Assembly: GCF_013201825.1 (NCBI RefSeq)
Contig: NZ_CP053836.1
Span: 2,480,001-2,544,000 of the forward strand
Origin: Halarcobacter ebronensis
GTDB taxonomy: Bacteria > Campylobacterota > Campylobacteria > Campylobacterales > Arcobacteraceae
Direction of reading: 5' to 3'
DNA: 64,000 nt
The notes under the pieces are model-generated. The model ran no database searches. It was not told the origin of the DNA and worked only from the letters and a program-made list of their open reading frames with translations. Within the stretch, counting starts at the first letter, position 1; each line of letters opens with the position of its first letter. The translations under genes were made by a program, and so were the position numbers. Positions 38,126-47,250 of the stretch are shown in pieces.

Positions 38126-38769
38126 ACAACTACCTCTTTTACATACAACATACAAATTATAAAGAGTAACAACACATCATAATAAGTAAGTGAAGAACTG
38201 TTTATTAAGTAGATTCTACCATTAAATCCCCTTAATTCAAATGAGTCTTGCAATGCTGCTGCTTTTTTTATTGATTTTACAAAGATATGACCAAAAAGAT
38301 TTCCATAGGTTTCATAGGTAAACAAAGAAGAGTTTGCTCTAAAACCTCTTGATTTTAAAGTCTGTTTCATCTTTTTAAACTCATCACTTAGAGTCTGTAT
38401 CATCTTTAGTGAAAAATATACACTACTTACAAACTTTTTTGGAAACCTTAGCTCATTTAAAGCTCTAACAACATCATAACCACTTGATTTTAGGAAAAGA
38501 AGAAGATTGAAAAATATAATCATATTTGTTCTAATATAGATATTAAGAGCATTTTCAAAATCCCCTTGTAGAAGCAATATAATAAAAATCATCCCTATAA
38601 ATAGATTTAAAAATAAAAGTTTTTTAATAAGTTTTATAAGCTCTTTATACTCAAAAAGAAGCAAAAAAGCTATAGGTAATAAAAAGATTAACTCAACGCT
38701 ATTAAAGCTAATAAAAATAGAGTATAAAAAAGCACTAACTAAAATAACAGAAGAGTTAAACTTACTCAC
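38122..38769 (-). CDS. nikQ: ECF transporter T component CbiQ/NikQ
   Basis: 215 aa with several hydrophobic helices and the T-component motif ALNELRFPKKFVSSVYFSLKMI followed by KQTLKSRGFR, the coupling helix region that contacts the ATPase. It overlaps both neighbours by 4 bp in the nikKMLQO-like operon. Confidence 0.88.
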   Translation of the reverse strand: MSKFNSSVILVSAFLYSIFISFNSVELIFLLPIAFLLLFEYKELIKLIKKLLFLNLFIGMIFIILLLQGDFENALNIYIRTNMIIFFNLLLFLKSSGYDVVRALNELRFPKKFVSSVYFSLKMIQTLSDEFKKMKQTLKSRGFRANSSLFTYETYGNLFGHIFVKSIKKAAALQDSFELRGFNGRIYLINSSSLTYYDVLLLFIICMLYVKEVVV

Positions 38770-39164
38770 TTTTGAAACCTCTTTAAACCTAAGAAAATTA
38801 GAAAGATCAATATTATACCAACTGCTGCTTCAACTAAATTGTAATTGTGAACTTCCTCTTTATGTGTTGCCAAATTTTTTACTTCAAATTCACTTTGGGC
38901 ACCATGTCCACCCATAGCTTCTGCTTTTATAAGAAGTTTTGATTCAACATTTTTTACTATATAATCCCCATCTTTATTGGTTAAACCTTTTTCTAATAGT
39001 TTATTGTCTTTATCATAAACTTCTATTTTACACTCATTACAAAAAGTACCTGAAGCAAAATATGTTGAAGCTATTACTTTGCCATCCTCTTCAAATACAA
39101 AAAGATTCAATTTATGAGCAAATAATGAGCTAACAAAAAGAGCAATTAATAAAATTTTTTTCAT
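38766..39164 (-). CDS. nikL: NikL/CbiL-like small membrane-anchored protein
   Basis: 132 aa. A signal peptide (1-16, ending FAH), a periplasmic beta-sandwich with C38-x2-C41 (FCNECKIEV), a GHGAQ stretch, and one C-terminal TM helix (about 108-126). This is the layout of NikL, an accessory of nickel ECF transporters. The position between NikM and NikQ supports it. Confidence 0.75.
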   Translation of the reverse strand: MKKILLIALFVSSLFAHKLNLFVFEEDGKVIASTYFASGTFCNECKIEVYDKDNKLLEKGLTNKDGDYIVKNVESKLLIKAEAMGGHGAQSEFEVKNLATHKEEVHNYNLVEAAVGIILIFLIFLGLKRFQK

Positions 39165-39763
39165 AATTTTACCCCATCAAGTAGATTTGGAATTGATTTT
39201 TTTAGATAATTTATTAAGAAAATTGTAATCAATCCTTCAATAAACATAGCTGGTGCATTTGCTAAAATAAGGGTGTATGAGGCATATAAATACTCATCTT
39301 TAGAGATTGCTAATACAAGAGCTAAAAGAAGAGTTGACAGCAATACAGGAATAAATCCTATCATAAAATATTTAATCTTTATATTCATAAAATTTAAGTA
39401 ACCCCTTTTTACAAATAGATAGGTAAGGTATGAAGGGAGTGCCATAATTATTAAGTTTGCACCAAGAGAGGTTAGTCCTCCATACCCTAAAAGTATTGCT
39501 TGAAACAGAAGTGCTATAAGTATGCTAAGAAAAGCTAAGGGGCCTATTAATATACCTATAACACCTGTTAATATTAGATGTATACTTGTTGGTCCCAAAG
39601 GAATATGTATAAATGAAGCAATAAAAAATATAGCACCCATTGCTGCAATAAGTGCTATATTCTCTGTTTTTAAATTTTTAAGTGAATATGCAACCATAGC
39701 AACACCAATAACTGATGTTGCTATAACTACTTCACTTGATAAGATACCATCTGATATATGCAT
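39161..39763 (-). CDS. nikM: ECF substrate-binding membrane protein NikM/CbiM
   Basis: 200 aa, six to seven hydrophobic helices. It begins MHISDGILS; in this family the N-terminal Met-His chelates the metal, so this Met is the true start. Later IHIPLGPTSIHL carries conserved histidines. It is the S component that binds Ni or Co. It overlaps the nikL-like gene by 4 bp. Confidence 0.93.
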   Translation of the reverse strand: MHISDGILSSEVVIATSVIGVAMVAYSLKNLKTENIALIAAMGAIFFIASFIHIPLGPTSIHLILTGVIGILIGPLAFLSILIALLFQAILLGYGGLTSLGANLIIMALPSYLTYLFVKRGYLNFMNIKIKYFMIGFIPVLLSTLLLALVLAISKDEYLYASYTLILANAPAMFIEGLITIFLINYLKKSIPNLLDGVKL

Positions 39764-39766
39764 TTT

Positions 39767-40489
39767 TTAATAAGCCTTTAACCACATTAAAGCACCGTTT
39801 TCAATTGGATACTTTTTACCTTCAAACTCTTTTTCACCCTCTTCTATTAATGCAGCAAATCCCCACCAACCTTTGTGGTTCATAACAAAAGAGAATACTC
39901 CGTTATCATCGGTTTTAACAACTTGTGTTATATGTGCATCAGTTGGAGCTTTTAATCCAAATTTATTTAACAACTCCACTTCAACTTCCACATTTGAAAC
40001 TGCTTTACCATTATGCAATACTTTTCCTTGAAAAATATTTCCTGCATATAGTCCAAAAGGTTTTGTTAAAGGAACTATTTCATACTCTAAACCAATTGGC
40101 TCATCCCATCCATCTTCCATACCAAAAGCTGATACAATAACTTTTGGAACATGAGAGATATATTTACTCTCTGCTGGTTCAAAATATGGTTTTGGAACAG
40201 TATAAAATTTATAAACACCTGGTCTATTTATTTGATATGTTGTTTTCCATGCTTGGTGATCTAATACTTTAGTCTCTTCTAAAGGTAAAGATTTTTTATT
40301 TTTTTCGTAGAAGATACCTTCTGGTTTTACCATTGTCATACCTGTTTGTTCAAAAGGGTGAATAAACATTGCATCAAGGGTTATTTTAGAGTTATCTTTA
40401 GATGTTACATTATCCGTTGAGGGTAAGAATGTAAGGAAATGTGCATTTGCACAAATAGCTAATACTCCTGCTAAAACTAATTTTTTCAT
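39767..40489 (-). CDS. nikK: DUF4198 periplasmic metal-uptake protein (NikK-like)
   Basis: 240 aa from ATG 40489, chosen because GGAG stands 6 nt before it (the ATG at 40501 overlaps that site). A signal peptide ends near residue 18 (CANAHFL). The mature part has [10 protein letters not shown] and a C-terminal [12 protein letters not shown], typical of DUF4198 proteins encoded with NikMLQO. It is thought to deliver nickel to the transporter. It is the first gene of the operon. Confidence 0.85.
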   Translation of the reverse strand: MKKLVLAGVLAICANAHFLTFLPSTDNVTSKDNSKITLDAMFIHPFEQTGMTMVKPEGIFYEKNKKSLPLEETKVLDHQAWKTTYQINRPGVYKFYTVPKPYFEPAESKYISHVPKVIVSAFGMEDGWDEPIGLEYEIVPLTKPFGLYAGNIFQGKVLHNGKAVSNVEVEVELLNKFGLKAPTDAHITQVVKTDDNGVFSFVMNHKGWWGFAALIEEGEKEFEGKKYPIENGALMWLKAY

Positions 40490-40611
40490 TGTACTCTCCA
40501 TGTTTTTAATGGGAAAATTATAGATATTTATAATTCAATTGAAATAAATTATTTTTTCTCTTATGTATTTTTAGAACCAATTTTTTAATTTTATATTTTT
40601 ATATAATTATG

Positions 40612-40626
40612 TATATAAATATATAG
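40612..40626 (+). repeat. AT-rich module-border repeat, copy 1
   Basis: TATATAAATATATAG, identical to copies at 47134, 54034 and 54251 and in the same orientation. It is preceded by TATATTTTTATATA (about 40592-40605), a partner element also seen in other copies. It lies between the nickel operon and allA. Confidence 0.6.
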
Positions 40627-40665
40627 AAAAAATCTAAATGCTTATTATTGATTTTGATGTTTTAA

Positions 40666-40700
40666 TCCAAGCCATAAGAAGCTGTGTTAGCTAGCTTGGA
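40666..40700 (-). terminator. Stem-loop after allA
   Basis: TCCAAGC (40666-40672) pairs with GCTTGGA (40694-40700), 14 bp beyond the allA stop on the minus strand. The loop is long and no U tract follows, so a terminator role is tentative. Confidence 0.35.
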
Positions 40701-40713
40701 AGTTGTATAAAAT

Positions 40714-41232
40714 TTAATCTCTTATTAAATAGATTTCTTCATTCCTCATATTAAATTCTATTTGTTCAACTATTAATTTTTCTTTTTTATTTGCTTCTGC
40801 TCTATCTAAAACATAAAACTCTTCTTTATCTTTTATGCAAATCAGTGGGAAATGCCAAATCCCTTTATTATAGTGAACACCTTGTTCTCCATTTGTTTCA
40901 AAAATTTCAAGAGTTGATAAATCTGGCTCCCTTCCTCCTAATGCAACTACACAATAAAATGGTTCTTTACTTCTTGGTAAAAATGTTTGAGAAAATAAAG
41001 GATGTTTTTCCAACATATCAATATGTAAAGGGAATTTTCTTTTATTACCTACATAAATATGTAAAGTTGTAATTCCATTCTTTTCATTTGTATCCATATT
41101 GCAAATTTCATAAAACTTTTCTGCAGACTCTCTATTTATAAGTATAGAGTCTCTATCCTCTTTTTCTATTACTTCACCAAATTTTTTAAAAGCTTCTCTT
41201 GTTAGAGGTTTTGGTTTTATTTCTACTCTCAT
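40714..41232 (-). CDS. allA: Ureidoglycolate lyase
   Basis: 172 aa. Splits ureidoglycolate to glyoxylate and urea in allantoin breakdown. The family features are EAFKKFGEVIE near the N-terminus, the cupin strands with FLPRSKEPFYCVVALGG, and GVHYNKGIWHFPLI with the conserved His residues. It is divergent from a TRAP transporter cluster. Urea release fits the nickel importer next door (urease needs nickel), but no urease is in the window. Confidence 0.88.
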   Translation of the reverse strand: MRVEIKPKPLTREAFKKFGEVIEKEDRDSILINRESAEKFYEICNMDTNEKNGITTLHIYVGNKRKFPLHIDMLEKHPLFSQTFLPRSKEPFYCVVALGGREPDLSTLEIFETNGEQGVHYNKGIWHFPLICIKDKEEFYVLDRAEANKKEKLIVEQIEFNMRNEEIYLIRD

Positions 41233-41730
41233 ACTCTACCTTTAACCCATCTTTTTTTGTTTAATATTAAACCCTACTATTTAATTTTGTTCGTTGTATT
41301 TTTCATTTTTATAGACAAAGCAACTTAACCACAATTGCCTCTTTCAAAGGTTTAATAATTCCAATATTATCATAAATACCATTACAATTGTAATATCTAA
41401 TTATAGATTTTGGTATGTAAATTTTTTAACCATGTCATGTATAGATTATATACATTTAGTATGTACAATTATTTGTAGAAAATATCTTTACAAAAATATT
41501 CTCAAGTTATAGAATACCTTTAGAAAACATATTTGAGGGATTAACTTTACTAAAACTTAATAGCAATATTACAAAATTCAACCTACGTAAATTGCAATAA
41601 AAAAAAATAATTATCTAGTAAGTATAAGTAACTCTTGAGTGTTTTAAACATATTAGCTCTTGCAATTCAAGAGCAATGTCATTAGGTGGATTTGTACAAA
41701 ATCTAAATTTTAAAAATGAGGAAAACAAAA
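41233..41730. promoter_or_regulatory. Divergent promoter region with palindromes
   Basis: About 500 bp without a gene between allA and dctP. Visible: a 14-bp palindrome ATTACAATTGTAAT (41381-41394); an inverted TACAT/ATGTA pair with 5-bp spacer (41452-41466); and a perfect 7-bp stem GCTCTTG/CAAGAGC (41656-41674) in the dctP leader. These are candidate operators and a leader hairpin. No regulator gene is adjacent. Confidence 0.45.
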
Positions 41731-42828
41731 ATGACTAACGAAAGAAGAGATTTTATTAAAAAAACAGGTTTAGCTGGAATTGGTGCAGCTATTGCTGTCC
41801 CATCAATTGCTAGTGCAGACTCTAAAAAGACATTTAGATGGAAGATGACTAACTGCTATGGTGCAGGTGCTCCTTTTTATTCTACTGGCCCTGGAAGTGC
41901 TAGCTACTTTTGTAAAAGAGTTGAAGAGTTAACGGATGGAAGACTTAGAATCAAACACTATCCTGCAGGTGAGTTAATTCCTGCTATGGAAGGTTTTGAT
42001 GCAGTATCAAAAGGAACAATTGAGATGAACTGGGGTAACTCATTTTTCTGGGCTGGTAAAACTTTTGCAGCACAATACTTTACAGCTGTTCCATTTGGAA
42101 TGAACTTCCAAGGAACAAATGCTTGGCTTCAATTTGGTGGAGGACAAGAGTTATGGGATGAAGTTTATAAACCATTTAATGTAATTGGTCTTGCTGCTGG
42201 AAATACAGGTGTTCAAATGACAGGATGGTTTAAAAAAGAGATTAAAGATGTAAAAGATTTAGATGGTCTAAGAATGAGAGTTCCAGGACTTGCAGGAAAA
42301 GTTTTAGAGCAACTAGGAGTTAGTGTTAAACTTCTTCCAGGTGGTGAAATTTTCCCAGCATTAGAAAGAGGTGTAATTGACGCGGCAGAGTTTGTTGGAC
42401 CATTTCAAGATAGAAGAATGGGATTCCAAAAAGCTGCAAAATTCTACTATACAACTGGATGGGGAGAACCAAGTAACACAACTGAGTGTTTAATAAACAA
42501 AGATGCGTGGGCAAGCCTTCCAAAAGATATTCAAGCAATAGTAAAAACTGTTGCAGCTGAGTGTAACCTAATGGGTCTATCTTGGTCAGAAGCAAATAAC
42601 TCAGAAGCATTAGAAGATTTAGTTAAAAACCAAGGCGTTGAAGCAAAAACTCTACCTGATTCAGTTATTGAAAAATTAAGAGAATTAACATTTGCAACTT
42701 ATGCTAAATTAACTGCAAATGATCCTCTTGTAAAAAAAGTTCACGAAAGTTACTTCGCTTTTAAAGCAATGCATGATGACTGGCAAAACAAAAGTGAAGA
42801 AGTTGTGATGACTAAGTTATCATCATGA
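41731..42828 (+). CDS. dctP: TRAP transporter binding protein, TakP-like
   Basis: 365 aa from ATG 41731, which follows a GAGG at 9 nt; the ATG at 41716 overlaps that site. The Tat signal ERRDFIKKTGLAG suggests export in folded form. NTGVQMTGWFKKEIKD, LRMRVPGLAGKVLEQLGV and GEIFPALERGVIDAAEFVGPFQD closely follow the pattern of TakP, a 2-oxoacid (pyruvate) binding protein; the metal-site Trp next to Glu is Phe here. The ligand is likely a small 2-oxo or oxamate-type acid given the enzyme downstream. Confidence 0.88.
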   Translation: MTNERRDFIKKTGLAGIGAAIAVPSIASADSKKTFRWKMTNCYGAGAPFYSTGPGSASYFCKRVEELTDGRLRIKHYPAGELIPAMEGFDAVSKGTIEMNWGNSFFWAGKTFAAQYFTAVPFGMNFQGTNAWLQFGGGQELWDEVYKPFNVIGLAAGNTGVQMTGWFKKEIKDVKDLDGLRMRVPGLAGKVLEQLGVSVKLLPGGEIFPALERGVIDAAEFVGPFQDRRMGFQKAAKFYYTTGWGEPSNTTECLINKDAWASLPKDIQAIVKTVAAECNLMGLSWSEANNSEALEDLVKNQGVEAKTLPDSVIEKLRELTFATYAKLTANDPLVKKVHESYFAFKAMHDDWQNKSEEVVMTKLSS

Positions 42829-43334
42829 AAAACCTACTTCTTATCTCAAAAAGACTAGATGCGTTAATTGAACGCATCGGTCAAATTAGCTCATGGCTTA
42901 TCTTTGTTCTTGTAGTTTTAGTTGCAGGAGATGTTCTATTTAGATACTTTTTTCACATTAGTTCAATTGCTGAACAAGAGTTTCAATGGCACATATTAGC
43001 TGCAATTGCAATGTTTGGTTCAGCTTATACTTTCCAACAAGGAGAGCACGTAAGAGTTGACCTTTTTTATCACAGTTATAGTGAAAAATTAAAGATATGG
43101 ATGGATTTATTGATTCCTTTATTAATTATTATTCCTTACTCAGTTTTTATTATCTATTTATCAAGTGATTATGTTGCCCAATCATTTACAACAGGAGAAG
43201 TTTCACCAGATCCTGGAGGTTTGCCATATAGATATTTAGTAAAATCTTTGATTCCCCTTGGATTTACACTTATTCTTATTCAAGCAGTTGCAATACTCTT
43301 TAGATCAATTACAAAGATAAAGGAAGGAAATTAA
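42825..43334 (+). CDS. dctQ: TRAP transporter small permease
   Basis: 169 aa with four hydrophobic helices; the motif SIAEQEFQWHILAAIAMFGSAYTFQQGEHVRVDLFY is the DctQ signature. The start overlaps the dctP stop (ATGA). It forms the inner-membrane complex with DctM. Confidence 0.92.
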   Translation: MKNLLLISKRLDALIERIGQISSWLIFVLVVLVAGDVLFRYFFHISSIAEQEFQWHILAAIAMFGSAYTFQQGEHVRVDLFYHSYSEKLKIWMDLLIPLLIIIPYSVFIIYLSSDYVAQSFTTGEVSPDPGGLPYRYLVKSLIPLGFTLILIQAVAILFRSITKIKEGN

Positions 43335-43337
43335 TTT

Positions 43338-44663
43338 ATGGATCCGCAAATATTAGCAATCATGATGGTTGTAAGCCTCTTTGCACTTATTCTACTTGGA
43401 GTACCAGTAGCATTTGCAATTGCAGGAGCTGGACTATTTTTTGGTCTAATTGGGGTAGATATGAATATGTTTAATCTACTGCCAGCAAGAATTTTTGGTG
43501 TACTTACAAACTATACACTTCTTGCAATACCTCTATTTGTATTTATGGGAATACTTTTAGAAAAATCTCGCTTAGCTGAAAAAATGCTAGATGTATTAGG
43601 ACTACTATCAGGTAAAAAACCCGGAGGAATGGCTATTGCAATAATAGTTGTAGGTATTCTTATGGGTGCTTCTACAGGGATAGTTGGTGCTACCGTTGTA
43701 ACTCTTACTATGATTGCCCTACCAACTCTTTTAAAAAGAAACTATAGTCATAGTGTCTCTTGTGGTACTATTTGTGCTTCGGGAACGTTAGGTCAAATCT
43801 TACCGCCAAGTTTAGTTTTGATTCTCTTGGCAGATATTAGTGGTGAAGCTATTGGTCCTTTGTTTGCTGCGGCACTAATGCCAGGACTTCTCCTTGCAGG
43901 ATGTTATATAGTCTATATTGTACTTTTGAGTAAATTTGCACCTCATCATGTTCCACCAATAGATGAAGAAGAGAGATCTCTATATTCAAAAAAGGAGTTA
44001 TGGATTGAGTTTTTTAAATCTGTTGCACCTCCTTTTGTTCTGATTTTTGCAGTATTAGGTTCAATTATTGGAGGACTTGCAGCTCCAACTGAAGCTGCTT
44101 CTATGGGTGCTATTGGTGCTCTTCTGATTGTTTTTCTTAGTAAAAGATTAACTTTGGATATCTTAAAAGAGACTTTATTTGAGACAATGAAAGTTACAGG
44201 TATGATTATGTTCGTTCTTATTGCCTCTCAAGTTTTTGGACTAAGCTTTAGAGGATTAGAAGGGGATTATTTAGTAGAAGATCTTTTTGCTGCAATACCT
44301 GGTGGAATGTGGGGTTCAATTATATTTATGATGCTTGTTCTTTTTGTTCTTGGATTCTTCTTAGAATGGATTGAGATATCATATATTGTTTTACCATTGG
44401 TTTTACCAATTTTCCATGCAATGGATATAGATATGATTTGGTTGGGGATTTTAGTTGCACTAAACCTTCAATCTTCATTTTTAACTCCTCCTTTTGGTTG
44501 GTCATTATTCTTCCTAAAAGGTGTTGCTCCAAAAGAGATTAAGACTATGGATATATATAAAGGGGTATTACCATTTATTGCAATTCAAATTATAGTAATT
44601 GGACTTGTAATGGTTTTCCCACAAATAGCAACTTGGCTACCAAAAGCAATAGGATGGATGTAA
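43338..44663 (+). CDS. dctM: TRAP transporter large permease
   Basis: 441 aa, about 12 hydrophobic helices. It contains LLAIPLFVFMGILLEKSRLAEKML and GTLGQILPPSLVLILLADISGE, the DctM ion/substrate motif. It performs sodium-driven uptake of the ligand delivered by DctP. 3 bp after dctQ and 3 bp before the proenzyme gene. Confidence 0.95.
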   Translation: MDPQILAIMMVVSLFALILLGVPVAFAIAGAGLFFGLIGVDMNMFNLLPARIFGVLTNYTLLAIPLFVFMGILLEKSRLAEKMLDVLGLLSGKKPGGMAIAIIVVGILMGASTGIVGATVVTLTMIALPTLLKRNYSHSVSCGTICASGTLGQILPPSLVLILLADISGEAIGPLFAAALMPGLLLAGCYIVYIVLLSKFAPHHVPPIDEEERSLYSKKELWIEFFKSVAPPFVLIFAVLGSIIGGLAAPTEAASMGAIGALLIVFLSKRLTLDILKETLFETMKVTGMIMFVLIASQVFGLSFRGLEGDYLVEDLFAAIPGGMWGSIIFMMLVLFVLGFFLEWIEISYIVLPLVLPIFHAMDIDMIWLGILVALNLQSSFLTPPFGWSLFFLKGVAPKEIKTMDIYKGVLPFIAIQIIVIGLVMVFPQIATWLPKAIGWM

Positions 44664-44666
44664 AAT

Positions 44667-46262
44667 ATGCAAAATTTACCAATAACGCAAACTTCAAAAA
44701 ATGGCATGGTGGTTTCACCCCATCATGCTGCTTCAGATGCTGGAGTTGAAATTTTAAAACAAGGGGGAAATGCTATTGAAGCTGCAATTGCTATAGCCTC
44801 TTCTTTATGTGTACACTACCCACATATGACAGGAATAGGTGGAGATGCTTTTTGGCTAATCTATGATCCAAAAGAGGGTGTTAGTTTTATTGAAGCTTCT
44901 GGATACTCTGGCTTTGATGTTAATATGAGTTTGTACTCTGGGTTAAAAACAATACCTTTTAGGGGAGCACTTGCTGCAAATAGTGTAGCAGGAGCTGTCT
45001 CAGCTTGGAGTTTAGCTTATGAAAAAAGTAAAAAAGAGTGGGATGGAAAGATCTCTCCTTCAATATTAGTAAGTGAGGCTGTAAACTCTGGTAAAAATGG
45101 TGTTATAGTTTCACAATCTTTAGCACAAACGTTAAAAGATAAAAAAGAAGAACTTATCGGGGATGAAGAGTTTGCTAAAATCTATTATCCAAACAATAAA
45201 GATTTAAAACAAAATGATATTTTAGTTCAAGAGAAACTCTCAAAGACTTTAGAAACATTAGGGAAAAATGGTTTTGATGATTTTTATAGGGGTGAGATTT
45301 CAACTAAAATAATAGATGATTTTCATAAAAAAAATGGTTTATTAAATAAAAAAGATTTAGAAAAGCACCAAGCAATTTGGAAAAAACCTTTAAAAATGAA
45401 ATTTTCAAAAGGAGAGCTTTATAATGCTTCTGCTCCAACACAAGGAATTGCATCACTTATGATTTTAGGGCTTTTTGATAGATGGAAAGAAAAACTTCCA
45501 GATAAAGACTCTGCAAATCATATTCACCTTCTTGTTGAGGCTACAAAAATTGCCTTTAGACATAGAGATATAATGGATACAGCTTCTACGAGTGAGGAAC
45601 TTCAAGCTTGGTTAGAGCCAGAGTATTTGGATAAATTAAGTAAAGAGATAGATTTGGATAAAGCACTTCCTTGGGGAGAAAAAACCCAAGCAGGAGACAC
45701 AACATGGTTTGGAGCAATAGATGATAAAGGAAGAGTAGTTAGTGCCATACAAAGTATTTATCATGAATTTGGAAGTGGTTTTACCCTACCTCAAACTGGT
45801 ATTGTTTGGCAAAATAGAGGTTGCAGTTTTAGTTTAGATGAAACTCATATTCAAACATTAAAACCACATAAAAAACCTTTCCATACATTAAATCCAGCAA
45901 TTGCACTATTTGATGATGGAAGAGTTATGGCTTATGGAACAATGGGTGGGGATGGACAACCACAAACCCAAGCAGCACTCTTTTCAAGATATGCCTATTA
46001 TGATGAAGATTTACAAAATACTATTAACAATCCCAGATGGCTTTTAGGTAGAACTTGGGGTAACTCTTCACAAAGCCTAAAATTAGAAGCAAGAATAGAA
46101 GATGAAATAATAAATGAGCTTCTAAACAAAGGGCATGAAATAGAGATGTTAAAAGAGTTTGATTCGGCTGTTGGGCATGCAGGAGCAATAGTTTTAAATC
46201 CTTCAAAAATTTATGAAGGTGCTTATGATCCAAGAAGCGATGGAAAAGCTTCAAGTTTTTAA
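44667..46262 (+). CDS. Gamma-glutamyltransferase-family, oxamate amidohydrolase-like
   Basis: 531 aa Ntn-hydrolase proenzyme. NGMVVSPHHAASDAGVEILKQGGNAIEAAIA and HMTGIGGDAFWLIYDP lead the large subunit. Self-cleavage is expected before Thr345 (AGDTTWFGAID), giving the N-terminal nucleophile of the small subunit, which has YGTMGGDGQPQTQ. No signal peptide, unlike secreted GGT. The pattern resembles HpxW, which hydrolyses oxamate to oxalate and ammonia. Linkage to a TakP-like transporter and allA favours a small amide acid over glutathione. HpxW identity is inference. Confidence 0.75.
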   Translation: MQNLPITQTSKNGMVVSPHHAASDAGVEILKQGGNAIEAAIAIASSLCVHYPHMTGIGGDAFWLIYDPKEGVSFIEASGYSGFDVNMSLYSGLKTIPFRGALAANSVAGAVSAWSLAYEKSKKEWDGKISPSILVSEAVNSGKNGVIVSQSLAQTLKDKKEELIGDEEFAKIYYPNNKDLKQNDILVQEKLSKTLETLGKNGFDDFYRGEISTKIIDDFHKKNGLLNKKDLEKHQAIWKKPLKMKFSKGELYNASAPTQGIASLMILGLFDRWKEKLPDKDSANHIHLLVEATKIAFRHRDIMDTASTSEELQAWLEPEYLDKLSKEIDLDKALPWGEKTQAGDTTWFGAIDDKGRVVSAIQSIYHEFGSGFTLPQTGIVWQNRGCSFSLDETHIQTLKPHKKPFHTLNPAIALFDDGRVMAYGTMGGDGQPQTQAALFSRYAYYDEDLQNTINNPRWLLGRTWGNSSQSLKLEARIEDEIINELLNKGHEIEMLKEFDSAVGHAGAIVLNPSKIYEGAYDPRSDGKASSF

Positions 46263-46279
46263 ATTAAGGATAAATATAT

Positions 46280-47086
46280 ATGAATGAATTATTAGTTTTA
46301 TTGCCAATTCTGCTTGTCTGTGGTGTAGTTGCTGGAGTATTAGCAGGACTGTTAGGTGTAGGGGGAGGAATTGTTATTGTTCCAATGCTTTACCACGTCT
46401 TTATCTATATGAAGATAGATATCTCTATTGCAATGCCTTTAGCAATTGGTACCTCACTATCTACAATAGTTGTTACCTCAATTATCTCAGCAAGAGCTCA
46501 CCATAAAAAAGGTGGAATTGATTGGGATCTTGCAAAGAGATGGGTCCCTTTTGTTATTATTGGAGTTTTAATTGGTTCATTTTCATCTAAATATATTGAT
46601 GGAAGTAGCCTAAAGTTTATGTTTGGTGTTTTACTTTTGCTTGTTTCACTTAATATGATAATTAGCAACTTCAAAAAACTTGTAATTGCAGATGAATTAC
46701 CAGGGAAAGCTGGTCAATCAATCTATGCTGCACTTGTAGGTGGTTTTGCTTCACTTCTTGGAATTGGAGGGGGAACACTTTTAGTTCCACTTTTAACCCT
46801 TTATTCTTTTCCAATTCACAGAGCTGTTAGCACTGCTTCTTTATTTGGACTTATTATTAGTATTCCAGCAACTGTTGGTTATGTTATTGTAGGTTCTGGA
46901 GTAGAAAATTTACCTTTTGCATCAACTGGATATGTTAACTGGTTAGCATTTATAATTCTTGTTCCAATGACAATGATATTTGCACCACTTGGTGTAAAAC
47001 TAGCTTATATCTTAAATGTAAAACAACTAAAATTTGCCTTTGCAATATTTTTAGCTTGTGTTGGGGTTAAAATGGTATTGGTTTAA
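46280..47086 (+). CDS. TauE/SafE-family anion permease
   Basis: 268 aa with about eight hydrophobic helices and the duplicated glycine-rich motif LAGLLGVGGGIVIVPML and FASLLGIGGGTLLVPLL. Family members export sulfite, sulfoacetate or other small organic anions. It is 17 bp after the proenzyme gene and probably ends that operon, so it could export a product such as oxalate (inference). Confidence 0.87.
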   Translation: MNELLVLLPILLVCGVVAGVLAGLLGVGGGIVIVPMLYHVFIYMKIDISIAMPLAIGTSLSTIVVTSIISARAHHKKGGIDWDLAKRWVPFVIIGVLIGSFSSKYIDGSSLKFMFGVLLLLVSLNMIISNFKKLVIADELPGKAGQSIYAALVGGFASLLGIGGGTLLVPLLTLYSFPIHRAVSTASLFGLIISIPATVGYVIVGSGVENLPFASTGYVNWLAFIILVPMTMIFAPLGVKLAYILNVKQLKFAFAIFLACVGVKMVLV

Positions 47087-47094
47087 CCAATACC
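47074..47094 (+). terminator. Hairpin over TauE stop codon
   Basis: GGTATTGGTT and AACCAATACC flank a single T, forming a near-perfect 21-nt palindrome that contains the TAA stop. No U tract follows; it may protect the mRNA end. Confidence 0.4.
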
Positions 47095-47133
47095 TCCCAA
47101 AAAACCTCAGTCTAATATTTTTATATAAAAATA

Positions 47134-47148
47134 TATATAAATATATAG
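47134..47148 (+). repeat. AT-rich module-border repeat, copy 2
   Basis: TATATAAATATATAG, preceded by TTATATAAAAATA. It lies 103 bp before the SDR gene, between the TRAP cluster and the lipid operon. Confidence 0.6.
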
Positions 47149-47250
47149 GAAAAATAAAACTCACTTTTAATCTTTTAATTTTTATAAATAAACATTTAGC
47201 CCATACAAAATATATATAAAGTCATTATAATTAGACAAAAGGAGCTTACC

